Assembly: GCF_014647855.1 (NCBI RefSeq)
Contig: NZ_BMPZ01000004.1
Span: forward strand, 186,001 to 250,000
DNA from: Shewanella gelidii
GTDB lineage: Bacteria; Pseudomonadota; Gammaproteobacteria; Enterobacterales; Shewanellaceae
Direction: 5' to 3'
Length of the DNA: 64,000 bases
In this document: piece by piece, positions 55,617 through 63,631 of the stretch
Layout: every line of letters begins with the position of its first letter
Numbering within the stretch: the first letter of the stretch is position 1
The notes under the pieces: model-generated
Told to the model about the DNA's origin: nothing
The model's input: the letters and a program-made list of their open reading frames with translations, nothing else
Database searches by the model: none
Position numbers and translations under genes: made by a program

Positions 55617-56771
55617 TTGTTGAAGCCTTTTATATGTATTCAAGGGCATGACTCAAAGGTGCGCTTTGCTGTAGTCGCGCTTGTCGCCCATGTCTTGATC
55701 TTTTTGCTGTCTCTTTTTGTTCATGTGGGTGTACTTTTCTTTGTTGCGGCTTTCCTCATTGTTGCCGTTGCACTCTCTGCATGGCGTCGTGCGCAAGATG
55801 CCAATGTGAGCCAAACCAAAACCGCAGTGCCTTTGGTGGCAGCCGTTGGTTCACCGGTTTTGTTAGCGTTGCTTGGGGCGCTTGATGCGGCCATTTGGTT
55901 ACAATTACTTTTTTTAGTGGTTGGCTTGTCGCTCAGTGGATTGCTGGCCATTTTGCCTGCTTCAACGCCGAGGCAGTACGTATTGGGCTATGATGGCCCG
56001 GCGAACGAAAATGTTCCGAAAAAGGCGAACAATCGGGCTCCTCGGGAGCGAGTTGAGCCGATTATTGCGCAAGGAGAGTCTTCGCATGTGGGTCACCCCG
56101 TCGATGAAAATGCCTCTTCTAAATATACTGAACCATCGATTTTAAACGAGTCCGTGCAGATGCCATCTGAAGCTGAATGTAATGCGGCTTCACAAAGACA
56201 GTATGACTCTCGTCAAGCGAACGCCACCCCTGTTTGGCTGCAGCAGGTTTTGTTACACCAAAATAAATTGGCAGCGGGCTGCGTTGGATTATTGTTGATC
56301 GCCACGACGATAGGTTTGTGGCCACAACATGCCCAGCCACTTGATTCGGCGCAGCTTGAAGCAAGCACTGAGCAGCAATCTTTACATTTAGAAACGAAAC
56401 AACAGCGTGCGGTGACTGCTCAAGCAAAGTTACCGGATGGACTGGGTCTGCAACTTCAAGGGCGAGTTCTAGTATTGCACTGGTTAGGAGAAGAAGGGGC
56501 TGCTAGTCAATTATGGGATTTAGCTTCAGCCGAAGGCGACAAGAGTTGCGCCTATGCGGAGTTTAATAATGGTAGTCGATATCGCCCGCTTGACGTTGCC
56601 CTGACTGAGCAAGGCACGACTGAAGCTCGCTTTAGCCCGCTAGATACCCAAGCCGTGGTTAAAGATGTTGCACTTCGAGGCAATCTAAGAATATGCGGTT
56701 ATCGCTTCAGCCTAAAAGGCAGCCAAGCGGCTTTGGCCAAAGTGGATGACTTTGCTGCGCTAATTCAGTAG
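55617..56771 (+). CDS. Membrane protein of unknown function
   Basis: A 384-residue protein with an apparent TTG start (LLKPFICIQGHDSKVRFAVV). About four hydrophobic segments fill the first 115 residues, an acidic linker covers about 120-205, another helix is at about 218-236 (AAGCVGLLLIATTIGLW), and a C-terminal soluble domain (about 265-384) contains two Cys (SCAYAEFNNG and RICGYRF). I do not recognise the family. GGTAGGTAAG precedes the start. It is divergent from gmk and followed by the kinase at 56812. Confidence 0.65.
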   Translation: MLKPFICIQGHDSKVRFAVVALVAHVLIFLLSLFVHVGVLFFVAAFLIVAVALSAWRRAQDANVSQTKTAVPLVAAVGSPVLLALLGALDAAIWLQLLFLVVGLSLSGLLAILPASTPRQYVLGYDGPANENVPKKANNRAPRERVEPIIAQGESSHVGHPVDENASSKYTEPSILNESVQMPSEAECNAASQRQYDSRQANATPVWLQQVLLHQNKLAAGCVGLLLIATTIGLWPQHAQPLDSAQLEASTEQQSLHLETKQQRAVTAQAKLPDGLGLQLQGRVLVLHWLGEEGAASQLWDLASAEGDKSCAYAEFNNGSRYRPLDVALTEQGTTEARFSPLDTQAVVKDVALRGNLRICGYRFSLKGSQAALAKVDDFAALIQ

Positions 56772-56811
56772 TGCAGTCAATCGGAGTCACAGCGAGCAGG
56801 CTAGAGGATAT

Positions 56812-57945
56812 ATGGATAGACCGGATTTAAAAGCAATTCGTCAACTTATTTTGCCGCACTATGTCTTAGATAAAAGAGAGCCCCATCCGGGGATTTCAGC
56901 AAGCGGTAACGTGAATACCAATGAACAAGCAAGCATACAGCCACTTGGAGATGGTTTGATTAACCAAACCTATTTAGTCTCTCTTGCGCATACTCAAATG
57001 GTTTTGCAACGCATCAATTCTCATGTTTTTCCAAACCCCAAGGCCGTTGTGAATAATGCGGTGAAAATTTCACAGCAGTTGCTCGCTTTGCAACAACAAG
57101 GCCGTTATCCAATGGTCGTTGTGCAACCCATTGCTACGCGAGCGGGGGAATACTTTGTGACTCACCCACAACTGGGTTTTTGGCGCGCAATGACGTACGT
57201 TGCTGAAAGTGACGCATATACTGTCCCGCAGTCCAATGCGCAAATTGCTGCTGCGGCAACGGCTTTTGGTCAATTCTGTGCGGCTTTATCGACATTGGAT
57301 TCAAGTTGCATCAACGAAGTGATCCCTCACTTTCATCATTTACCTCATCGCTTGCAGCAACTACAAGCAGCTATAGAAAGTGCTGACAATGAACGCTTGA
57401 ACCGAGCCCGAGACTGGTGTGATTTTGCGCAGTCACAACAAATTTTGCTGGCTGAACTAAAAGCATGTTTAGTTGACTTACCGATGCGGATTTGTCACTA
57501 CGATACCAAGCTCAATAATATGCTCTTTAAACAATCTCGGAATGAACCCTTAGCCGTAATCGATCTGGATACTTGTATGCCCGGATATCTCATGTACGAT
57601 TTTGGTGACATGGTGCGCGCTATGTGTGCCAGTAACAAAGAAGATATGCAAAAGTTTGATGATATATTTATCAAGCCCGGTGCTTTTGCCGCTTTAGCAC
57701 AAGCATATGTTGCAGCACTCCAAGGTGTGATTGTCCCGCGAGAAGTACAAAGTCTTTGGCTCGGCGTAAAGCTGGTTATTCTTGAACTTGCGGTGCGATT
57801 TTTAACAGATTACCTCAATGGTGATTTGTATTTTCAAACTGAATATGCGACGCACAATTTAGATCGTGCACGGAATCAATTTACCCTATTCAAAAGTGCC
57901 CTCAATCAGCAGCAGACGTTGCAAGCATTGCTGCCAAAGGTATAG
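56812..57945 (+). CDS. Phosphotransferase of the APH/NahK family
   Basis: A 377-residue kinase-like protein. Aminoglycoside-phosphotransferase-fold motifs include GLINQTYLVSL (Gly loop, about 44-54), VLQRINSHVFPNPKAVVNNA, the catalytic ICHYDTKLNNMLF (about 223-235) and VIDLDTCMPGYLMYDFGD (metal site). The HxDTKLNN and DLDTxMPG forms match N-acetylhexosamine 1-kinase (NahK). It probably phosphorylates a sugar or small metabolite; antibiotic resistance is unlikely. Preceded by 40 bp after the membrane protein. Confidence 0.82.
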   Translation: MDRPDLKAIRQLILPHYVLDKREPHPGISASGNVNTNEQASIQPLGDGLINQTYLVSLAHTQMVLQRINSHVFPNPKAVVNNAVKISQQLLALQQQGRYPMVVVQPIATRAGEYFVTHPQLGFWRAMTYVAESDAYTVPQSNAQIAAAATAFGQFCAALSTLDSSCINEVIPHFHHLPHRLQQLQAAIESADNERLNRARDWCDFAQSQQILLAELKACLVDLPMRICHYDTKLNNMLFKQSRNEPLAVIDLDTCMPGYLMYDFGDMVRAMCASNKEDMQKFDDIFIKPGAFAALAQAYVAALQGVIVPREVQSLWLGVKLVILELAVRFLTDYLNGDLYFQTEYATHNLDRARNQFTLFKSALNQQQTLQALLPKV

Positions 57946-57972
57946 CCCCTCCATTGTTCTATTGTTCACTTT

Positions 57973-58698
57973 TTAAAAAAGTCGACCTTGTTGGTGACTT
58001 TGTGATGGTATTTGAGTGTCTCCAAGTTGAAACGGGGAGCCAAGCGGCATAGGCTCACTTGGCTTTGTTATTTCTTGACCAACAAAAGAGTGGCGTAAAT
58101 TGGGTTGCAACCATGAATCAAAGTTAGATACGGATTGATTTGTAGGCGACAGCCATGCAGCAAGGCTTTGGTTATCGTTTGGTAAAATCATTGGGCTCGC
58201 TTTGCTGTGATAAGGCTGCAGGTTTGGCTCGGGCGGTAAAGTAATGATGGAGCAGGAAGTCATGAGCGTGCCAGTATGGGGATGTTGCCATTGCCGAAAA
58301 AGCCCCGCAAAAGCGATGGCACAATCTTGTGCGATAAAGTCGAAATAACGTGACTTCCCTTGCTGCTTTTGAGTTTCGCCAAAACCACGGGCTACAACCA
58401 CGCAACGGCTGTGGCGATAGGGAAGATAACTCGCGCTGCCTTTTTGGTTAAGCTTGTCAAATCGGCTATTAAATGAAGTGTAACGGCTAGGCTTAAACCC
58501 TTCGGCGGTGGCGTCTTGTAACAACCACCAATTGGCGGTTTGCAACTGACGAACGCCGTCAACTTCACGCACGATACTGATATCATGGGTGGGCATTTTA
58601 AATCGACCAGTTTGCAGCTCAGCTGGATTGCATACTTTCATTTCGCGCATTAAAGCCTGTACAAACCGGTCATCAATTATATTTAGTCGTCCACACAT
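57973..58698 (-). CDS. SRAP-domain protein (YedK/HMCES type)
   Basis: A 241-residue SOS-response-associated peptidase-type protein. Cys2 after the initiator Met (MCGRLNI) is the residue that crosslinks abasic sites in single-stranded DNA. Also visible: NSRFDKL (N-A-R-like motif), GFGETQ in place of the common GFYEW with the Glu kept, and the His region YHSKASPMILP. It shields abasic sites as a DNA-protein crosslink. Confidence 0.9.
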   Translation of the reverse strand: MCGRLNIIDDRFVQALMREMKVCNPAELQTGRFKMPTHDISIVREVDGVRQLQTANWWLLQDATAEGFKPSRYTSFNSRFDKLNQKGSASYLPYRHSRCVVVARGFGETQKQQGKSRYFDFIAQDCAIAFAGLFRQWQHPHTGTLMTSCSIITLPPEPNLQPYHSKASPMILPNDNQSLAAWLSPTNQSVSNFDSWLQPNLRHSFVGQEITKPSEPMPLGSPFQLGDTQIPSQSHQQGRLF

Positions 58699-58721
58699 AA
58701 TGGTTGATTTAAAGATGCAAT

Positions 58722-59369
58722 TTAACGCTTCAAAAACTCGTAGCCAGATTTAACCGCGCCCCAGACTTGTTGATCATCACCGTTCCAACCACGATCCCAA
58801 CTGACAATTTTGTCTGCCGTGACTGTCACCTCTGAAGTTGCGTAAGTTGCCCCGCGTAATTGACTCAAACAAGACTTTTTATCCGTAGAACCTGAAAAGC
58901 TTTGACTGGCTTCGTCCCAAGTTAAAAATACGGTGCAACCCTGCTTTTCAGTTAAATCTTTTGGTGTTAACGATGCAAATGGCGCTTCTTTTTTGTAAGC
59001 ACCAGCAAAGCTGAGTGGGTTGTCAAAAGTATAGACTTTACTGGCGAATTTGGTCTCTGATAATGCAGTGACTCGATATACCCGTTGACGATATGGCTTA
59101 TAAAGGTGCGACGCCGCGGCTTGCTCTACATATAGCCATGAGTCGCGGTATTGAGGCCAAATCTGTTTCATATTCAGATGAATATTAAAGAAGTCTTTGT
59201 CATCAATGGATTGCTGCTCGCTATTGAAGTGACCTTGCATCCACTGTACCAATAGTGCTTTTTTGCTTTGTAGCGGGGTTGCAGGCTCTTGAGTTTGATC
59301 CGCGGCCAACGTTTGGTTTGTCGAAAATAGAGATAGACAGCCGAGTAGAGTAAGCGCTTTTATTTCCAA
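58722..59369 (-). CDS. CpcT/CpeT-family protein in a non-phototroph
   Basis: A 215-residue exported protein: signal peptide to about residue 22 (ending TLAADQ) and a CpcT/CpeT-type beta-barrel (LVQWMQGHFNSEQQS, WLYVEQAAASHLYKPYRQRV, GCTVFLTWDE, DRGWNGDDQQVWGAVKSGYE). CpcT and CpeT attach bilins to phycobiliproteins in cyanobacteria; no phycobiliprotein gene is here, so its ligand must differ. It is next to curli genes but points the other way. Function is unknown. Confidence 0.8.
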   Translation of the reverse strand: MEIKALTLLGCLSLFSTNQTLAADQTQEPATPLQSKKALLVQWMQGHFNSEQQSIDDKDFFNIHLNMKQIWPQYRDSWLYVEQAAASHLYKPYRQRVYRVTALSETKFASKVYTFDNPLSFAGAYKKEAPFASLTPKDLTEKQGCTVFLTWDEASQSFSGSTDKKSCLSQLRGATYATSEVTVTADKIVSWDRGWNGDDQQVWGAVKSGYEFLKR

Positions 59370-59743
59370 GGAGATATCCTTCCTATCAACTGATTTAAAA
59401 AGTTATTTTAATTATTGCCACACCATAACGGCTTATCTAGCCCCTCTCAAGCGACTCAGCTCCGATCCTGTAAAAAAACACACAAAGAGGGTGTAAATCA
59501 GTGCGAGTTGACATACTGACGTTCCTTATAACCTTGCCTAACAAAATTTGAACAAAAGAAAAGCGATATGGTGCTCAGCTTTGACGGGTATTTGCGTAGC
59601 TTTTGATTTGTACGCTTATGTGCTAATTCAATTGCACTAGTACAAAAGAGGGGGACGGTCTTTTTTGCGTTAAAATTTATTTAAAAACATACTCTTAACA
59701 TTCGAAAGCATTGATTGCTTTCAGATGAATATGTAACAAATAA

Positions 59744-59778
59744 ATAGACCTTATTCTGATGGTCTATAGGTGAATAAG
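59744..59778. repeat. Two overlapping inverted repeats upstream of csgB
   Basis: ATAGACC (59744-59750) is inverted as GGTCTAT (59761-59767), and CTTATTC (59750-59756) is inverted as GAATAAG (59772-59778). The two pairings are mutually exclusive. They lie 120-155 bp before csgB. The rest of the 528-bp gap 59370-59897 is AT-rich and shows no gene. Confidence 0.5.
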
Positions 59779-59897
59779 TTGTAAATTTGAGTGACCAAAA
59801 GATGCGGGTTTTCTATACGCCTTACCAACAAATTGCAGTTTGTCATGGCGGCTTAACCCCATTGTATGTACAAGGAAAAGTGCATAAGGACAGATAT

Positions 59898-60410
59898 ATG
59901 CAAGTCAAAATCAAAAATTGGTTACGGCTGTTTCCCTATCTTATTACGTCAATTCTGGGCTTACCGTTTTTAACTTGCGCCAGTGATATTCCAATAGAGT
60001 TTGAAACAGAGCTTTCTTTGCCCCTGCAACTGTTGTTGGAGCAAGGGCGACACAATAATCAAGCTTATCTTTTGCAATATGGTGCACGAAATAGCGCAGT
60101 ATTGTTGCAATCTGGTTTGAAAAACCAGTTGGTATCCCAACAACTTGGTCAAGAGAACCAGTTGAGTGTGGCTCAGGTGGGGATGAAAAACCAAGTTAGC
60201 CTTACCCAGTGGTCAGCAAAAAACAGTGCCAAAGTGCAGCAATATGGCACAGGTAATCAAGTACGGCTACTTCAAGCCAATCAAGAAAACCAAACCAACA
60301 TCAGCCAATTTGGCGATGGCAACCAAGTTCGGTTGCAGCAATTTGGTGGCGCTCGCTTTTCGGTGGAGCAGCTATCTGATCACGCAACCATTTTCATAAT
60401 GCAGTACTAA
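59898..60410 (+). CDS. csgB: Curlin minor subunit / nucleator CsgB
   Basis: A 170-residue protein from ATG 59898 (MQVKIKNWLRLFPYLITSIL) with an AAGGA ribosome site 8 nt upstream; the open frame reaches 59787, but that adds 37 unlikely residues before the signal peptide. The mature part has about five curlin repeats with the Q-x-G-x-x-N pattern (LLQSGLKNQL, SQQLGQENQL, VAQVGMKNQV, VQQYGTGNQV, ISQFGDGNQV). CsgB is anchored on the cell surface and nucleates CsgA into amyloid. It is followed 49 bp later by csgA. Confidence 0.88.
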   Translation: MQVKIKNWLRLFPYLITSILGLPFLTCASDIPIEFETELSLPLQLLLEQGRHNNQAYLLQYGARNSAVLLQSGLKNQLVSQQLGQENQLSVAQVGMKNQVSLTQWSAKNSAKVQQYGTGNQVRLLQANQENQTNISQFGDGNQVRLQQFGGARFSVEQLSDHATIFIMQY

Positions 60411-60459
60411 AAACCTCAACCTTTACATCTAAATATCGGTACCTATTTTGGAGTTGAAT

Positions 60460-61716
60460 ATGAAAAATCTAACCAATAAATCGTTACTCGCAATCGCCAT
60501 TGCCGTTGGCTTATCTTCTACAGCTTTTGCCGATGGCAACTCTGCGCATGTGGAGCAGGTGAGCGCAATGGGCACCGCGACGGAGCAAGTTGCAATTGTT
60601 GCTCAAGCTGGTGTCGCTAACAGCGCCCAAGTCACTCAAGTGGGTGAAGCGCAGCGTGTTGATGTTTCACAGCAAGGCCTTTTTTCAAGTTCACAAGTGA
60701 ATTCTGCTGGCATTGCAAACCGAGTGGCTATTAGCCAAGTTGGCGAATCTAATTTCATTGAAATTGATGTCAGTGGTGTCAATAACCTTTCTGAGACCAG
60801 TCAGGATGGCCTATATAACGCAGCGGCATTCTATGTGGAGGGTGAGGGGAACCGTGGCTACATCAAACAAAGTGGTGAAGGTAACTATGCTGTGATGTAT
60901 GAAGAAGGCTCACCATATAGAAACCAGGGTAATGGTAACGTATTGGATGTGGCGCAGGATGGCCTAGGTAACTATTCGCTGGCGAAGAATATTGTCGGTG
61001 ATAGCAATAGTTTTGTGGTTACTCAAAGTGGAAGTTTCAACCAAACGGAATTGACCAATCTTGAAGGCAGCGGCAATTATGTTGAGATGACGCAAAATGG
61101 CGAAGGCAATATGTCAAGGCTAGATATGGCCGCCGGTGATGCGAATTCATTTAATGTGATGCAAGATGGTGTGGATAACGTAGTAGGTGCGCCAAATGTG
61201 GCACTACTAAGAGGTTATGCCAATGATGTAGATGTTTGGCAGGTTGGCGAGGCGAATGGTAATAATTTAGCTGTAATCGGTGATGCCAACAGGGTTGAGA
61301 ATTATCAAGGTGGCGTAGCTAACCAGGCCAATATTGCGGTAACAGGGTCTGATAACTATGTTGGTGTTGGCCAGTATCGAGAAGGTAGAAACCAAACCAG
61401 TGTGGCGGTTTTGGGTGAAAACAACTATGCGATAACGTGGGCTTTTGGCTCAGAAAACCAGGTGGCAATTGGACAGGTTGGTGAGCTTAATATGGTTCAG
61501 CTATTGGTCGACGGTGCTAACAACCAGGTAAACTTAGCACAAATGGGTACAGGTAATGGCGTTGATATGTTTGAAGTTGATGGCCGTGATAACTACTTAG
61601 AGCTCAGCCAAGTGGGTAACGGTAACATGCTCAATGGCTCGCAAGCGGGCTCATTAAATGCAGCTGTTGTCACTCAAGTTGGTGAGGGCAATGTAGCCAC
61701 AATTACGCAAAATTAA
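60460..61716 (+). CDS. csgA: Curlin major subunit CsgA, extended form
   Basis: A 418-residue curlin from ATG 60460 (MKNLTNKSLLAIAIAVGLSS) with a TTTTGGAG ribosome site. The signal peptide ends at about residue 24 (TAFA). The rest is a run of roughly 32 half-repeats of the G-x-x-N turn type (GVANSAQVTQV, GIANRVAISQV, GEGNYVEM and others), about 16 full repeats, against five in the 151-residue E. coli CsgA. Repeats are acidic (many Asp/Glu), as in other gatekeeper-containing curlins. It forms the extracellular amyloid fibre. Ends in VATITQN, with a strong terminator. Confidence 0.9.
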   Translation: MKNLTNKSLLAIAIAVGLSSTAFADGNSAHVEQVSAMGTATEQVAIVAQAGVANSAQVTQVGEAQRVDVSQQGLFSSSQVNSAGIANRVAISQVGESNFIEIDVSGVNNLSETSQDGLYNAAAFYVEGEGNRGYIKQSGEGNYAVMYEEGSPYRNQGNGNVLDVAQDGLGNYSLAKNIVGDSNSFVVTQSGSFNQTELTNLEGSGNYVEMTQNGEGNMSRLDMAAGDANSFNVMQDGVDNVVGAPNVALLRGYANDVDVWQVGEANGNNLAVIGDANRVENYQGGVANQANIAVTGSDNYVGVGQYREGRNQTSVAVLGENNYAITWAFGSENQVAIGQVGELNMVQLLVDGANNQVNLAQMGTGNGVDMFEVDGRDNYLELSQVGNGNMLNGSQAGSLNAAVVTQVGEGNVATITQN

Positions 61717-61735
61717 CGACTAGGTTTGAGTAACG

Positions 61736-61764
61736 AAAAAGGGAGCTGCGGCTCCCTTTTTATT
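61736..61764 (+). terminator. Intrinsic terminator after csgA
   Basis: AAAAAGGGAGC-TGCG-GCTCCCTTTTT, strong stem with T-run; it ends the csgBA unit. Confidence 0.9.
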
Positions 61765-61834
61765 GTTTGGTGTTTGCTCGTTGAGAGCTAGTTTGTGTGC
61801 TTTTAATCACTTCAAGTTAAAAATAAACAGGGAT

Positions 61835-62503
61835 TTAGGCAGTGGAGAAGTGACAGTGGTAGTTTTGCGACCACCTGAGAAGTTCGACCCGGTTACGTGA
61901 CTGGGTTTTACGAAAAATTGAAGAGATATGCGCTTTAACCGTGTGCTCGCTGATGCAAAGGCGGTGGGCGATTTCTTTATTTCTCGCGCCGCTAGAAACC
62001 AGCTGAATGATACTGCGCTCTCTTTGGGTTAATGCTTGCCACATACTCAATGTTTCTTGTTGCGAATGGCCGTTGTCAGCATCATTGTTTTGTACTAAAC
62101 GTTCAAAGGCTCGGCTTATCAATGGTCGTTCAAACCAAAGCTCACCTTCGGCCATTCGTTTCAGGCCTGTCATCAGTAAGTCCATGCCTTGGTCGGTATA
62201 GAGCAGCCCTCTTAGTCCAAGCAAAAGTGCCGATTCAGCTTCGATTGATCCTCGCTTGACTTGATATAGGGCAACAGGCGCAATCGCAATCAGTTTTGCA
62301 ACGACTGTTGGCATGCCTTTATTGTCTAAGGAACCGCCTTGTTGAGGGACTAGAAATATACATTGTTCAGTATGTTGCGTTTGCAACGCATCACTGAGCC
62401 GGTTATAAACCTGGGTTTTGAGGCCGATGGACTCGGCGAGGATCGCTAAGTGGCAAGGCGCTGCAATTTCGTGCAGAAAGATGAGTTCTGTTGCTGTTTT
62501 CAT
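61835..62503 (-). CDS. csgD: LuxR-family curli/biofilm regulator CsgD
   Basis: A 222-residue regulator with a receiver-like N-terminal domain and a C-terminal LuxR helix-turn-helix (LTQRERSIIQLVSSGARNKE through EHTVKAHISSIFRKT, about residues 155-200). The N-terminal domain lacks a clear phospho-acceptor Asp and the usual acidic pocket (it begins ELIFLHEIAAP), as in E. coli CsgD. It is expected to activate csgBA, which converge on it. The 14-bp repeat array at 62783-62832 lies 280 bp upstream of its start. Confidence 0.85.
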   Translation of the reverse strand: MKTATELIFLHEIAAPCHLAILAESIGLKTQVYNRLSDALQTQHTEQCIFLVPQQGGSLDNKGMPTVVAKLIAIAPVALYQVKRGSIEAESALLLGLRGLLYTDQGMDLLMTGLKRMAEGELWFERPLISRAFERLVQNNDADNGHSQQETLSMWQALTQRERSIIQLVSSGARNKEIAHRLCISEHTVKAHISSIFRKTQSRNRVELLRWSQNYHCHFSTA

Positions 62504-62823
62504 AAGCTTTCATCCAATCCTTTGTTTGTTAACTTCCTTGCCAAAGATGCCAAGTAACAAACTTAACCTTGTTTGTGGTAATGCTGCTAGGCTGACACAA
62601 AAAGGTGACAATTTACTCACTATCTAACCCAATAATTTAGCATTAATGAAAGCAAATTAATCCGTATATAAACAGATGTTAATTTAATACTAGGGCTAGC
62701 ATGAAAAATGACCCTATGACTGTCAGCGGCTACTTGCGACTGGGCTTTAGCTCGCAGTCGCAAGTGCGCTAGACTTTTCTTCTAGGTATTAATACCTAGG
62801 TATTTGTATCTAGGTCTTTATCA
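62504..62823. other. csgD-csgG intergenic region
   Basis: A 320-bp AT-rich gap with no trusted gene. It carries the csgD promoter region, the 11-bp stem hairpin at 62732-62765 and the 14-bp repeat array at 62783-62832. A 23-codon plus-strand frame from 62701 exists but has no support. Confidence 0.5.
62732..62765. repeat. 11-bp perfect inverted repeat between csgG and csgD
   Basis: ACTTGCGACTG (62732-62742) and CAGTCGCAAGT (62755-62765) around a 12-nt loop. It lies 58 bp past the csgG stop but has no T-run on the minus strand, so termination is uncertain; a binding site or small-RNA element is possible. Confidence 0.55.
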
Positions 62824-62832
62824 CTAGGTCTT
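62783..62832 (-). promoter_or_regulatory. Array of four 14-bp repeats upstream of csgD
   Basis: On the plus strand TAGGTATT, TAGGTATT, TAGGTCTT and TAGGTCTT start at 62783, 62797, 62811 and 62825, an exact 14-bp period. Read on the minus strand these are AATACCTA and AAGACCTA, identical to units in the 24329-24398 array. The last unit overlaps the csgG stop codon. The cores resemble NarL-type heptamers (TACYYMT). Likely bound by a NarL/LuxR-family regulator acting on csgD. Confidence 0.65.
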
Positions 62833-63627
62833 TGGTTGATTTTGCGGCCCATGTGCTGCGTTTTTTGCAGGTAACCAATAGCCCTGTTCAATCCCCTTGT
62901 CGACTAATTCTGCCACCGCCAGCTCAATTGCTTGAAGGACACAGAGCTGCACCGGTTCATTGGTGGTGTAGCCAATTTCAGCTTCTGCCAGACGATTTAA
63001 GCTGGTGAAGCGCATTAGCCCAGCTCTTAACTCTTGGGAAAAAATGCGCTTACTTGAAGAAATCGACATCATAACCTTGCCACTATGGACATCAATGGCG
63101 CGCAGATACACAGTCACTTGATCCTCGCGGTAACGCTCTGAGGCGCCTATGCCATAGTACTCCAGCCCAGCGCCACCAGTGCCGATATTGGTTTCATAAC
63201 TGACAATGCCGCCTTCTAGCAGTAATCTAGCATCGGTGAGCGCTGGAATATCACTGCCCTTGGTATTGGTTTTCAGACGATTAATGACCAGTTTTCGCTC
63301 TGTGAGCAAGTTTTGCAGCCCTTCTCGTTCGACCGGTACAAACCAGTGAGTATCTAATAGGGTTTGCATCAGCATTGAAGTCGCACCTTGGGTGACTGCG
63401 GTTGAAAAAGAGCTCACGTTTTGCTGCGGTTTATATTGTCCAGTTTGATCTCTAAATGAATATACAGCAACAGGGATAGGCATCGCGGGTGCAGGCCTTG
63501 CCTGAATGGCTTTCATCGTTTTGCTGACTGGATTGATTTGTGCCGGTGTAATATTAAATTCAGGCTTAGGCACCATGCTACAGCCTGCAAGCAGGGTGAT
63601 ACTAAGGAATACGATAAAGCGCTTCAT
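62824..63627 (-). CDS. csgG: Curli secretion channel CsgG
   Basis: A 267-residue lipoprotein from ATG 63627 with a GGAGGG ribosome site. The lipobox ITLLAGC (Cys at about 16) and CsgG motifs are clear: VAVYSFRDQTGQYKPQQNVS, STAVTQGATSMLMQTLLDTH, FVPVEREGLQNLLTERKLV, and the ARLLLEGGIVSYETN and YLRAIDVHSGKVMMSIS segments. It forms the nonameric outer-membrane pore that exports curlins. It starts 4 bp after csgF. Confidence 0.95.
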   Translation of the reverse strand: MKRFIVFLSITLLAGCSMVPKPEFNITPAQINPVSKTMKAIQARPAPAMPIPVAVYSFRDQTGQYKPQQNVSSFSTAVTQGATSMLMQTLLDTHWFVPVEREGLQNLLTERKLVINRLKTNTKGSDIPALTDARLLLEGGIVSYETNIGTGGAGLEYYGIGASERYREDQVTVYLRAIDVHSGKVMMSISSSKRIFSQELRAGLMRFTSLNRLAEAEIGYTTNEPVQLCVLQAIELAVAELVDKGIEQGYWLPAKNAAHGPQNQPKT

Positions 63628-63631
63628 CGTG

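Noticed and set aside
59512..59537. TTGACA followed by TATAAC upstream of csgB as a sigma-70 promoter
   Set aside because: The spacer is only about 13 bp, too short for a functional pair.
62701..62772. 23-codon plus-strand frame between csgD and csgG
   Set aside because: It runs through the inverted repeat and has no ribosome site or known similarity.
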